A DNA stretch of 64,000 nucleotides, taken from positions 47,147,364-47,211,363 of the forward strand of contig NC_030382.2 in NCBI RefSeq assembly GCF_001625215.2. The letters run 5' to 3'. Within the stretch, counting starts at the first letter, position 1. Every line of letters begins with the position of its first letter. Shown in pieces: positions 12,601-23,457 of this stretch. The stretch comes from Daucus carota subsp. sativus (Eukaryota; Streptophyta; Magnoliopsida; Apiales; Apiaceae). The notes beneath the pieces are model-generated. The model was not told the DNA's origin. It did not search any database and worked only from the letters and a program-made list of their open reading frames with translations. Made by a program: the position numbers and the translations under genes.

Positions 12601-13140
12601 GTTGGAGTTAGAAATTCTGCTTCTTTTGAGCTGGGAGTGGGAGTTGGCGTTCTATCTAGATTGTTGTATGATGTTTGCTATATTTTACATACTATCAACA
12701 CTTTTGCAGAAGACTCTACGAAATAATCCACCTGTTGTTGCTTCCGTAGTTAGTAAGGGAATTGATTTGTCTTATTACATCATGGGGCTCTAACACTAAA
12801 TTTGCTCTGATTTACTCTGTAATGTATTAGTTATAACAGGCAATTTATGAAAATGTGATGCTGATATGGTTGCTTTATTTGTGACAATGTATTATGCTGC
12901 ACTAGATCTTTTTGTCTCAGATGGTTGGTTTTATGATTCAATTCCTTTCAGTTCTTTCTCTGAGCAATATCATTCCACATTGTTGCTAGGCTTTCATAGG
13001 CTTAAGAGCTCTCTTTGGCTACATCAGCTAGCTCCTGGAGGTGCATATCTTGCTGTGAAGCCTATGAACTTGGATATTAGTGCTACTGCAATTTTGTGTT
13101 CAAATATGTTTAGAAAATCTAACAAGTCATTGTAACTGAT
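9640..13140 (+). other. Exon-like region inside the hAT element, mostly unrecognised
   Basis: This part is less AT-rich than the rest of the element and holds several open stretches bounded by AG and GT, for example about 10990-11068 (frame reading TVKNVYTVLKLLSRFATDAQ, then GT), about 11517-11570 (DDWMLYAHTEVGKM), 12302-12360, 12594-12720 and 12930-13130 (LWLHQLAPGGAYLAVKPMNL). Only the GPAT piece at 11607-11782 could be named. The stretches do not join into one long protein, which fits pieces of one or more host genes picked up and decaying. A 30-bp perfect-arm palindrome (GGCCTTAATTATAA arms) lies just downstream at 13835-13864. A decayed resident gene is the alternative. Confidence 0.35.
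11607..11782 (+). pseudogene. Captured fragment of a GPAT gene (end of exon 1)
   Basis: From 11636 the reading frame gives about 48 residues that align without gaps to the end of the phosphatase-like domain of plant glycerol-3-phosphate acyltransferases: GFV..P..VVGE, then LPDLGL.D...D.DF.SICK. It ends at Lys followed by GT (11783). The intact GPAT gene in this window (42641-44300) has its intron after the equivalent Lys. Compared with that gene, about 19 of 48 positions match by eye, and the fragment looks closer to GPAT4/6/8-type sequences. The homology goes on upstream to 11607 (GTEIQASKSG) in another frame, so one small indel near 11636 breaks the frame. A Gly of the GLGD motif is Arg. 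The acyltransferase exon does not follow. It lies inside the hAT element, hence gene capture is inferred. Confidence 0.7.
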
Positions 13141-14643
13141 TTATGTGAGTCGCTATGTATTTAAAGTTAGTGAAATATGTTTATCATATATGTACTATTA
13201 AACTGTATCCGGACAAGAATGAGTCCTATTTTTGTTTAAATTTGATTTTCATGGTTTATTTTACTAGGTGTCAAATTACATAGTTAAATCGATCTATTTA
13301 GAGCGAAAAGTTATCCAAATTTATTTCGAGGCTTCTCTTATATTTGTTGTTAAAGCCATTTATTTTTTCTAATTAAATTATAAGCCTCACAGTACTCCTT
13401 TTAAATTAACCAAAAAAATGTGACCACTCCTTTATTGGAAACAAAAATTATAACCTCCACAATTCTTCTTTTCTAAATTAAATAACAAGATCAATATTGA
13501 ATTAAAAATAAAATCTTATTTTTAATTCACTTTCATTTTATCAATATAGAGAATTTAAGAAAAGAACAAAAAGTTTATCCAATTATATTTTTATTGTTTG
13601 AATATGTCGGGTTCAAGGTCTTGCATACGGGAAGTTTTTTTAAAATTGTAATTTTAACTGTAAAGAAAACTATAAATAAAATTTTGTTTACATACAATGG
13701 ATATAAACTTACTCAACCGTGTACAAATCCATTTTAGGTAAATATCAAATAATAGTTGTTGAAGATAAAAATAATAATATAATTTATTTTAATTGTTGAA
13801 AATACTAAGATATAGAATTCGATATTTCACCGAAGGCCTTAATTATAATTTTATAATTAAGGCCAGGCCTTAATTATAAAATTTAATCCTCTATACAAGG
13901 GCTTCTCTTATATTTTGTGGCTAAAGATTTTTCTATTAAATCATTTGCACCGTTTCGAAAATAAAAATCATATGCTCGGTAATGTCTTTTGATAGTGATT
14001 TTTACAAAATTTGAGTGGAATTATTACAATTCACATAATTCTGGCATATAACATAAAAATAAGTGAATATTCCATTACTTAAAACATCAGAAGTGGTGTC
14101 ATTCATCATACAAAATGATTAAACAGTGCAGAAAATATATTGGATTTTTTTCATTTTTTTTTATTTTTACCGAAAAATATATATTGGATTTCATATCTTA
14201 AAATAATAATTTATGTGTGTCCAGAAGATCTCTCATTATTTTATTAACCAAAATAATTGAAGAAAAATAAAAATTATAGAAAATATAATATTAATAATCA
14301 GATATAGTCGACGTAGATGATACTAATACTCGAATAAATATTATGACTCATACGTTTAAAAATTATTTTTCAATTCAATTATTTGTCATAAAATTTACAA
14401 ATTTAAATTTTAATAATTTTCTAATCTAAAATCAATTATTTTTCTTTAACTATTTTCAATATAAACCTTAAAATTGAAAAAAAAAACATTCTTAACTGCA
14501 AAAAAGGTAGAAAAATTATTTAGAAATTAAATAGTAAGTGTATTAACTTAATAAAAATATTAAATAATTTTTATTAGTAAGAGAGAAAACAATTGTAATG
14601 TGACTAAAATAGATGGGGATTCAATATCAATGAGATGAACTTT

Positions 14644-15053
14644 CAGCATCTCCAACCATGAAAAACCCTTAGCTAAAAGTCTAGGTGGCTTTTTGAAATT
14701 AAAAAATTTACCTAATACCCACAAAAAACACCACTCCAACCATAGCAAGCCATTGTCTATAATTATAGCCATTCCCCTCTGGATGGTTATATTTGTCGAA
14801 CCACTACATATTTGTAGTGAATTCCACGTCATCCCCCGCAATTTATTTTCCTCTTTCCCGCTGATTACATATTAAACTGATATATTCTATTTATAACAAT
14901 CTAAATATTAATAACATACTATTTTTAAATTATATCCAACCAATATAGCCAATACCATTGAAGCAAAATGTCTCACAAGTTCAGCAAATTTTATATAATG
15001 TCTTACAGATCCAATATAGCCAACGATTATAGCCAACGCCATTGGAGATGCTC
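14644..15053 (-). mobile_element. MITE, PIF/Harbinger-like (copy A of an inverted pair)
   Basis: The ends are CAGCATCTCCAACC at 14644 and GGAGATGCTC ending at 15053, with TTT and TTA as flanking trinucleotides, so the target site is slightly degraded. The inside shares long stretches, in reverse complement, with the MITE at 15155-15541 (GTCTTACAG, AGCAAATTTTA, TATAGCCAA blocks). GAGCATCTCCAAC termini with a TAA/TTA target are typical of PIF/Harbinger MITEs. It is nested in the 8.2-kb hAT element. Confidence 0.65.
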
Positions 15054-15154
15054 TTATGTGAAGCTGTAAAACTTTTAAATTTGGGGTGCTCGAAAATTTG
15101 GAGCCCTGCGGTGCACACCTCAATAACCGATCCCGATTAAATTAAACAGGTTAA

Positions 15155-15541
15155 GAGCATCTCCAACGGCGTTGGCTATAATCGTTGGCTAAATTGAACG
15201 TGTAAGACATTATGTAAAATTTGCTGAACCTGTAAGACATTGTACTTCAATGATATTGGCTATATTGGTTGGCTATAATTTAAAAATAGAATGTTATTAT
15301 TTTAATTTGTTAAAATAGAATATATCAGTTTAATATGGTAATAAATGATGTGCAATCATCCTACAGATTTCTTACAGACGGGTAGAGGTTCGACAAATAT
15401 AGCCATGAGCCATCCATAGGAGGTTGGCTAAAATTATAGACAACAGCGTGAGTACAATTTTTTCAACATGTTGACTAAATTTTTTATATTTGGAATGCCA
15501 ACTTTTTTTTAACCAAGGGGTTTGTATGGTTAGAGATGCTC
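15155..15541 (+). mobile_element. MITE, PIF/Harbinger-like (copy B of an inverted pair)
   Basis: A 387-bp element with ends GAGCATCTCCAAC (15155) and GTTAGAGATGCTC (ending 15541), flanked by TAA on both sides (15152-15154 and 15542-15544). It is the same family as the copy at 14644-15053 but in opposite orientation, 101 bp away. It has no coding capacity. Confidence 0.8.
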
Positions 15542-17623
15542 TAAGGGATTTCTTTTTTGTCCCATCTGCCTTGATATCTAAATACGAATAGTACTATCTA
15601 ACATATATCCACAGCGCGCATGAACAACAGAGTCCTCCGATGAATGCAAAAACATTTGCTTTTATGGAGATTGAAGAAAGTATTAGGTAATAATGATTAA
15701 ATATGAGTGAGTTAAAATTTTTCATGAAGAAGATAATAGGAAAAGATGATCAACAAATGAAATCAACATTCTTTTCAAAACATGTGGGTTAGATTTTTAG
15801 TTAAAATAGTTAGAATTAGAATGGAATAACTGAAGAAATGAAAATTATAAACAATTTCACTAATCACTCGCAATTTATAATACAAATTTCAATCCATTTT
15901 CCCCTCATTACATTCCATGAAGTGAACACAACCTAAGAATTAAAGTTATGGCGACGAGAAATCATACTATAGCATAGAGTGTTATCAGCAAAATATTGAT
16001 TTAGAAAAGATTGATCAGAAATATGTTAGTTGTATAATTCGATAATTTCAGTTAGTTTGGTGGAATATATTAAAAATAATTTATTTAAATATAAATTTAT
16101 AGGTGTTAATAAATAGAATTCGAGGTATTACCGTAGGCGATGCCGAGAAGCTGTTGAAACTATAATTATATTTTTGTTATAATGTGATTTACATATATCA
16201 CATTAATTAATAGTATCTTATTAATTTGATTCTTAGAATCATTTTTCTTCACAGCTAAGTTTATAAACATTCATATTTATGAATTGATATTTCATTTTTT
16301 GTAATCATTATATCACATTTTTCAGTGTATTATGTATTTATTTTTTTAATAAATAATTTAAATTTTAAAAAGATCTACACCACGGACATAAATACTAAGA
16401 AATGATAATTTTTTTGGAGAACAACTTTCATTTTTTATTTTGAAATAATTTGATCATTTAAAGCATTCATTTCTTGGAAAAGATGTTGGGGGAGCTCCTC
16501 CTCGATTCTTTCAAGATCATTTGAGGCAGTTTGCGAACAAACTGCGGGAAATTTGTGATGAGAACGTTAAGAAAAATATCAAACTGTACTCACCAACAAA
16601 CATTTGCTGGGGATGAAGTTGGACAACACGAACCAACCAGAAGAACTCATGGAATCTACCAATACTTGCCCAACTGAAGCAATCACATCAGACTATCATC
16701 ATCAAGTCTAGCGGATAACAATTTAGACTCCTCAGCCATTAGTCAAAGAGTGTAATTGGTTTACTAACACTTTTGATCAGTCCATCGCTCAATGGATATA
16801 GTTTTATTTGAAACAATGGTGTCAAAAATCGTGTGTAATACTTTTGCAAGTTGCAACTCTGTCGTTGGATAAACTTATTAGCTATTTTATTATCAGTCAG
16901 TTTATGTATGTTTTTTCTCTTAACAAATATATTATCTTTAATATAGCCCAGCGGAGCGGGCAACAATACTAGTATATATATATATTAGTGTGTGTGTATA
17001 TATATTAATGTGTGTCAAATAAAATTATATTATATACATATATATTATTTATAATTATGTTACATATATTTGTTAAATCTTTTCAAATAATAGTTAATTA
17101 TTATTTTATCAATCTCGCATTACTATTATAACAAATTTGTATGAAATGATTATATTATTATAATATGTCTCTTTGTAGTTAGTACTCATATTTACATTTT
17201 TGTTTGTGTTTTTTAGTAGTTGTAGTTTTGAAATGATAATTATCATATAAATTCATTACAAGAAAAAATTTTAATTATTATATATTTAAATTTTATTTCG
17301 AACTTCAACTTAAAATATTTATTCTTAAGCGTACAAACCGCACAAACCGCACCGCACCGCACCGCATTTTCGTGGTGCGGTTTACGCAGTTTTTATGCTA
17401 GCGTGGTGCGGTTGCGGTTTGAGTTTTTAACCAAACCGCATGCGCGGTTTGGTTTGCGGTTTTAACAAAAAACCGCACCGCCCGCACCGCGATCACCCCT
17501 AGATGGAACCACGGGCTGAGCAAACCGTTTGCTCACCTCTGCATGCAACTATGCAAGTATACAAGTGATATCTTTTGCACTAAAAACGATGGTAACATTC
17601 AAAAGGCTTGCAAGTTGATAAAT

Positions 17624-18177
17624 GGGATAAATATCAAGTTGGTGACTCGTTTCGTCCAAATGTATCAATTGAGTGACTGATTCCTAAATTGACTCAAATG
17701 AGCCACTCATTAGAAAAATTTGTATCAAAAATATCACTCTTTCGTTAGTCGAAATTTTAAAAGTACTATATATTGAGTTTCGCACATTTTTTATGAATGG
17801 TATTACATCTAAATGGAAGATTCGGAGTTCTAGTATTTTAGATAATATTTCTAGATTTTTAAAAATTTATCTCCTATATATTTTTATTTAAATCAAATAA
17901 AACAATCAAAAAATTAAAAATAAATAGTTGATAAAATTTTAAAAATCTAAAAATATTAGCAAAAATAGTAGGACTCGGAATCTTTCATTTGGATGTAATG
18001 CCATTCATAAAAAATGTGTGAAACTCAATATATAATATTTTCAAAATTTCGACTAACGATAGAGTAATATTTTTGATACAAATTTTTCTAATGAGTGTCT
18101 AATTTGAGTCAATTTGGAAATCAGTCGCTCAATTGATACATTTGGACGAAACGAGTCACCAACTTCATATTTATCCC
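17624..18177. mobile_element. Mutator-like foldback MITE with ~240-bp inverted repeats
   Basis: A 554-bp element. The left arm from 17624 (GGGATAAATATCAAGTTGG) and the right arm ending at 18177 are reverse complements for about 240-250 bp with few mismatches. They are separated by only some 60 bp of AT-rich loop. A direct repeat GTTGATAAAT flanks it (17614-17623 and 18178-18187); 9-11 bp is the target size of Mutator-like elements. It has no reading frame of note and is non-autonomous. It lies only about 120 bp right of the hAT element. Confidence 0.85.
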
Positions 18178-18494
18178 GTTGATAAATATGCAGCGGGTTA
18201 GTGATAACCGTAGGAAGAATCGAGAAATGTATCTCCATTTCTGGCCTTTTCCCTGTGAAGCTTCACGCGTTACATGCATCATATCATCCCCAATGCTGTT
18301 ATCTGAATTAGTTAACGAGTGTTAGGTGCACAAATTTTTCTGTACAAAATTTGACAATCGATGTGGTAGGTTTTAATTGGGATTATTATGTAAATACATG
18401 GATCTATTCCAATTAAAACCCATCATATGTCATTATATATAAATTTTTTTATATGCCTCAAACATTTTCCTTGGTTAATTAAAATATTATATAG

Positions 18495-18972
18495 AGTTGT
18501 TTGGATGAGTTTAAAATGAGTGCTTCTAGAAGTTGGAAGAAATTGAGACTTATAACTGATTAAAGTGTTTGGAAAATAAGTACTACCTCCATCTCATATA
18601 AATATATAATGTGTCCTGTTTTGATTATTAAGAGGACAATTTGACCAAAGTTTGACCATTAATTTAAGAAAATTTATTAATTATTTCAAAAATCTGAAAA
18701 ATGGATATTGAAGGGGATTAGATATACATTTTAATAAATTTTTTTTTAATCTTTTTAAATTGGATAGTATGTGTAATTGTGGTCAAAATTTAGTCAACTT
18801 AACTTTTCAATAGTCAAAACAAGACACATAATATGAGATGAAGAGAGTAAAATTTATGAAACAAAAGTTAGTGTTCTCAACTTCTTATAAGTATCTATGG
18901 AATTTTTACACTAACGGTACGAATAAGTGATTCTAACAAAAATCGGACTTTTAAGCCTGGGCCAAATACCCC
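18495..18972. mobile_element. MITE of the GTGTTTG(G/T) family, interrupted by a Stowaway
   Basis: This is the first of three copies of one family in the window (others near 50003-50240 and 59001-59244). Shared blocks include GACTTATAA.TGATTAAAGTG and GGTACGAATAAGTG. The left end is near GTTGTTTGGATGA and the right end near CCAAATACCCC. A 265-bp Stowaway-type element sits inside it. I could not fix the target duplication, so the superfamily stays open. Confidence 0.6.
18583..18847. mobile_element. Stowaway/Tc1-mariner MITE (degenerate ends), nested
   Basis: The ends CTACCTCCATCTCATAT and ATATGAGATGAAGAGAG are inverted repeats, flanked by TA on both sides (18581-18582 and 18848-18849). They are variants of the CTCCCTCCGTCTCATA end common in plant Stowaway MITEs. 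It interrupts the older MITE at 18495-18972; the uninterrupted copy at 59001-59244 shows the empty site. Confidence 0.75.
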
Positions 18973-19616
18973 ATAATAATAATTAATTAATTATATTATA
19001 AATAATGAAAAAATAATTTTTTTCAAATTAAAAACAATATATTATTATCATCATGGCGGAGACATACTTTTCCCATCTTTTCCGCCAAGCCTGGTCTCCA
19101 CATTTCACATGACCTTGTTACCGTGAAGTGTGAAGTTGAATCTATAAACTTCTAGGGCATCCCAAATGAAAAAAGAGTGTCAAGTTCATTGAATAGCTCA
19201 TACAATACAATCCAGGTAGCACGTGACCAAATTTAATCAGATTAAATAGCATCACAATATTTCAATTTCGACATTTAAAAAAACAATAATAGAGGCCATC
19301 ACATGCATGCTCTGCATCCAGCTCTTTCTACTAAATTTACCATCCCCTTTCCCTCCAATTTATAGTAAACTCCATCACTTCCCTCCACATGCACACTCTC
19401 CCAAATTACACACTTCATTCTGCAATAAACCCCCACGTTCTTCTGACAATCCCTCTAATTTGCTTCACGCAAGCTGTTTCTATTTCTCAATTTAATTCTA
19501 TTCGTACGCAAGTTTTATTGTTCGTGGTATGAGTATTTATTAACACAATCTACCGCTCTTTTTCTTTCTCTACAAGCCACCACCACCAAAACACACACAC
19601 ACACACTATACACACA

Positions 19617-22600
19617 ATGTCTGTGACGAAACGACATCCCACGAGCTCACAGTCCGATCTCAAGAACCGAGTCATTACTTGCATCAACAAGCTCTCCGAT
19701 CGAGACACGCTCGCCGTGGCAACTACCGAGTTGGAGTCCATCGCTAAATCACTGAGTCATGACTCGTTCTCTCCGTTTCTCAACTGCCTCTCCACCACCG
19801 ACTCTTCCGAGAAATCTCCGGTTCGTAAACAATGTGTACGCCTTTTAGGTCTTCTGTCGACTTCGCACGGCGACAATCTCTCTCCGCATCTCTCCAAGAT
19901 GCTGGCTGCCGTTGTACGCCGTCTCCGCGACTCTGACTCCGCCGTGCGCGTCGCCTGCGTCGCCGCTGTTTCTGCTATGGCTTCGGAGATCACTAAACCG
20001 CCGTTTTCGTCGCTCTCGAAACCGCTAATTGACGCGATTTTGCACGAGCAGGACTCTAATTTGCAAACTGGTTCGGCGTTGTGTTTAGCGGCGGCGATTG
20101 AGGCGGCGCCGGATCCTGAGCCGCTTCAGTTGCAGAAGTTGCTGCCGAAGCTGTTGAAATTGAGTAAGAGTGATGGTTTTAGAGCCAAAGCTGCGCTTCT
20201 GTCGGTGATTGGGAGTGTTGTGAGTGCTGGCGGTGCGCAAAGTTCGGGCGTGTTGAAGTGCTTGATTCAGTGTTTGGTTGAATTTTTGAGTAGTGAGGAT
20301 TGGGCGGTGAGGAAGGCAGCTGCGGAGGCCTTGTTGAAATTGGCTATGACTGAGAAGTGTTGTTTGCTTGAGTATAAGTCTTCTTGTTTAACTTCTTTGG
20401 AGAGTCGAAGATTCGATAAGGTATATTATTGATTAGTAGCGTTTCGCGTATTGTATTAATGTTTTTATGAAATTTTGTGTTCTTATATTCTGATTTTTTT
20501 GATGTTTTGTTGTAGGTGAAGGTGGTTCGTGACACAATGAATCAGGCATGGGAGTCGTGGAAGACGATCAGCAGTGAAGAGGATTTATTGTCGCCACAAC
20601 TGTCTAGAGGTAATGAATTTTTTCACTGTATATGTACAAGTCTGTTTAACTGAAGATAATATTATTTGTGATTTCAGTAGTTTAAGATATTATATTTTGA
20701 GTGCTTTTACTCAGTCCTTTAAGGCATGTCTTGTTTGTTTTTGAGGGTGATTTCAGTATTTACAAAACATTTAGCTGTATTTTTGGTTTTGCTGGGAATT
20801 TGCCATTGGCCAGAGGTTCCTAAATTTTATGAAGTTGGAGTGGGAATAGGCATCAAGTTTTTGGTGGTGTAATTTGAATCTAATAATAATTGAGTTATTT
20901 TTATAAGGAAAAAGGTATGAGTAGGACAAAGACGCATTAGATATTTCAATGTTTATGTGGTTTGTTATAATTAATCATTTTAGACTTCTATTAACTTGGG
21001 TAAAAGGCTGCGAGTTTTCTTCTATTAATGAAGCAAGTGATATCTTATTCACTTTTCCATGTCCTGCTAAAACTAATAATGTATTCATCATATATTCAAC
21101 TACTAAATATTGTAAAACATACAGTATGAAAGCTTCCGCGTTTTGGGAAATCGAGTATCTAAGCCCTCTTTATACTTATACCTTTTCTGCAGATAATAAA
21201 GTTAACCATATTAATGGAAACTAATTATTTAAAATTAAGGATCTGAAGAGACAATCAGAGGCATTACATTGCCATTTTCAAATTTGATTTTTTCCCCTTG
21301 TAGTTGCTTCTTGAGAAAAGAGTTCGTTCTCTATTTGTTTCCAAATTTGTTATGAACAAGTAAATTGTCATTTCTACCTTATAATTTGCTGCTCGTTTCA
21401 TCCAGGGAACTGCAGTGAATTAAACTCATCTCCTGTTAGCGAAGGCCCTCGCCAGATCGAAATTGAAACTCACAAAGCAAAGAAAATCATCCCCAGAAAC
21501 CAGTTGCCACCATCTGATGTTACCCTGAAGCCTATTGCTTCAAAGACTAGCCAGAGCAAACCAAAACTGCAATTCAAGAAAACCTCGGATCATAAAACTG
21601 AAATTGCTGAACCCCAGCAAACCAATTTGAAAGTGGTTTCTGGAGATGAATCAAGGATAATTGACACTACATCTCCGGGTTCGGTAGATGATGGATGCTG
21701 CAGGATTGTAAAGCAGGACGCAAAACGAGTCCTCTTTAGAAAAAGCCATGTTGAGAAATCTCATAAAGTTGGTAGTTTGAGATCCATGTCTCGTGTAGTT
21801 CCGTGCATTGAGAATGAAACTTTTGAGCCTAATGGATTTGATGAATTTGCTTACGAAGATAGTTATAAAAACCACAAAGAGGCGGAGAATCTATCCCTGA
21901 TCCAAGAACAGCTTTTGCATATTGAAAATCAACAATCCAGTCTTTTTGCCCTTCTCCAGGTATGTTACTGAATAGTATCACTGTGTAAGGTGCTAACTAT
22001 TTTTTAGCTGCAAGCCTGCAACAAATGGTCTATTATGATGCATGTGTGATCTTTCTTCTTCAGATACTATGCTGTTTGCATATCCTACAGACCTACAGTT
22101 CTCATCTGTTTGCTGCGACATTTTTATGTGAAACTAATTGCGTTGCTATGCAGAGCATACAAATATGACTATAAAATATTGGTCTACTGAACACTCTGCC
22201 CACAAATTAGAGTTTTAGGTTGCTATCTGTTCTAATTACTGTTCCATAGTTCCTAGAGGATAAGGGTTATTTGGTATATAATCTCTCCCTTAATATATCT
22301 GGCCAGCATTATTTCCCTTGGAGTATTTTGGTTATTATTTTATGTCTAGTTAAATTGTAGATAAAAAGAACTTTGTGTCTTATTTTATACTTCCCAGACC
22401 TAATTTAAACCTTTGATAATGCTAGATAATGGTTTGATGCAACTGATTTAGTTGGCCATAATGTGCATTACTATTTGTTGCCTGATAAAGGAATGACGAA
22501 TCTGACAGTTGCTTGTTCTTTTTTGTAAATGATTTCAGAGGTACATTGGCAGTTCTCAAAGCGGAATGAACTCTTTAGAGACACGTGTAAGTGGCCTGGA

Positions 22601-22970
22601 GATGGCACTGGATGAAATATCTCAAAATATAGCAGTATCAAGTGGAAATGTATCAGACACGGACTCTGCAGGAAACACTTGTTGCATGCTGCCCCGTGCA
22701 GAATTTTTGAGTCCAAAGTTTTGGAGGAAAACGGAAGGGCAATATTCGTCTTCCAGAGTATCTTTCTCCGGAAGAAAGCAATTACCATATGTTGTATCCG
22801 ACTTGCCAAATAAAGATGCTGATGCCGAAAAAGTTAAACAAGATAATTCCAGGAATCAGCAGCAGAACAGAAATAATTATCCCAGGCCTAGTAGAATTCC
22901 AAGAAATATAATAGTTTCTGGTTGTGGTGAGCTTGATGGGGGCTCAGTTGAAAATTTTGCACGGTATTAA
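19617..22970 (+). CDS. TORTIFOLIA1-like microtubule-associated protein (TOR1L3/4-type)
   Basis: Exons 19617-20420, 20516-20609, 21406-21959 and 22539-22970 join in frame with GT-AG introns to 627 residues. Residues 1-268 are Ala/Leu-rich HEAT repeats of the TOG-like type (AVRVACVAAVSAMASE, WAVRKAAAEALLKLA). A basic, Ser/Pro-rich linker follows. Around residues 470-510 is the coiled segment typical of TORTIFOLIA1/SPIRAL2 proteins (LSLIQEQLLHIENQQSSL, then GMNSLETRVSGLE). The family binds cortical microtubules, tracks or stabilises minus ends, and controls directional cell growth; loss of TOR1/SPR2 twists organs in Arabidopsis. That role is inferred for this paralogue. The start follows a CA repeat in the leader. 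A 264-bp hAT MITE lies about 215 bp downstream. Confidence 0.85.
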
Positions 22971-23185
22971 AACTAGAGTAAGTAAATATCAGTTCTTTCT
23001 TTTACTCAGTTCTGGTATTATACTATTTTCTCAGTCTCTTGAACTAACTAGAGTTTCGGCCTTTCACTAATCCTCTTTGGAATGAGTTCTAGCTGCCAGT
23101 TCTTGCATTAAATAATAATATATGACTTGAACTTTTGGCCAACTCACAGATTATTATATACATCAGATCTGGGTTGAAGTTGTGT

Positions 23186-23449
23186 TAGGGGTGGCAATTT
23201 CGGGTAACGGGTCGTGTTCGTGTTAGCAATCGGGTCGATTTCGGGTCAAGCTAAAATCACTTAAAATTGAATAAAACTGAAAATTGAAGTTACTAGAAAT
23301 GAAATTCTGATTTCGGGTCATTTCGGGTCCATTTCGGGTCGATCGGGTGATTTTCGGGTCACTTTCGGGTTTCTGTCTCAGTAAATCGGGTTTCGGGTTG
23401 GGTCGGGTTCGTGTCGGGTTTCGGGTCGTGTCTGAGATTGCCACCCCTA
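23186..23449. mobile_element. hAT MITE with CGGGT-rich interior
   Basis: A 264-bp element with inverted ends TAGGGGTGGCAA and TTGCCACCCCTA and an exact 8-bp flanking repeat AGTTGTGT (23178-23185 and 23450-23457). The subterminal parts are dense arrays of TTTCGGGTC/ACCCG. This end type is the common plant hAT MITE. It lies just beyond the 3' end of the TORTIFOLIA1-like gene and may sit in its transcribed tail. Confidence 0.9.
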
Positions 23450-23457
23450 AGTTGTGT

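Larger units (their letters stand above)
9299..17501. mobile_element. 8.2-kb non-autonomous hAT-type DNA transposon with captured gene fragments
   Basis: The two ends carry the same inverted 11-mer TAGGGGTGATC, at 9299-9309 and, inverted, 17491-17501. They are flanked by an exact 8-bp direct repeat GATGGAAC (9291-9298 and 17502-17509), the target-site size of hAT elements. Behind each end lie about 170-200 bp of GC-rich arrays of AACCGC/ACCGC and their complement, a typical hAT subterminal array where transposase may bind. I recognise no hAT transposase or hATC dimerisation domain between the ends, so the element should depend on an outside transposase. The interior holds exon-like stretches (about 9640-13140), including a GPAT piece, AT-rich filler, and two inverted MITEs at 14644-15541. 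The small chance of two matching TIRs plus an exact 8-bp duplication makes one single element the best reading. Confidence 0.8.

Noticed and set aside
16480-16740. Exon-like stretch (frame with QFANKLREICDENV) near the right end of the hAT element
   Set aside because: Short, with no recognisable family and no matching splice partners.
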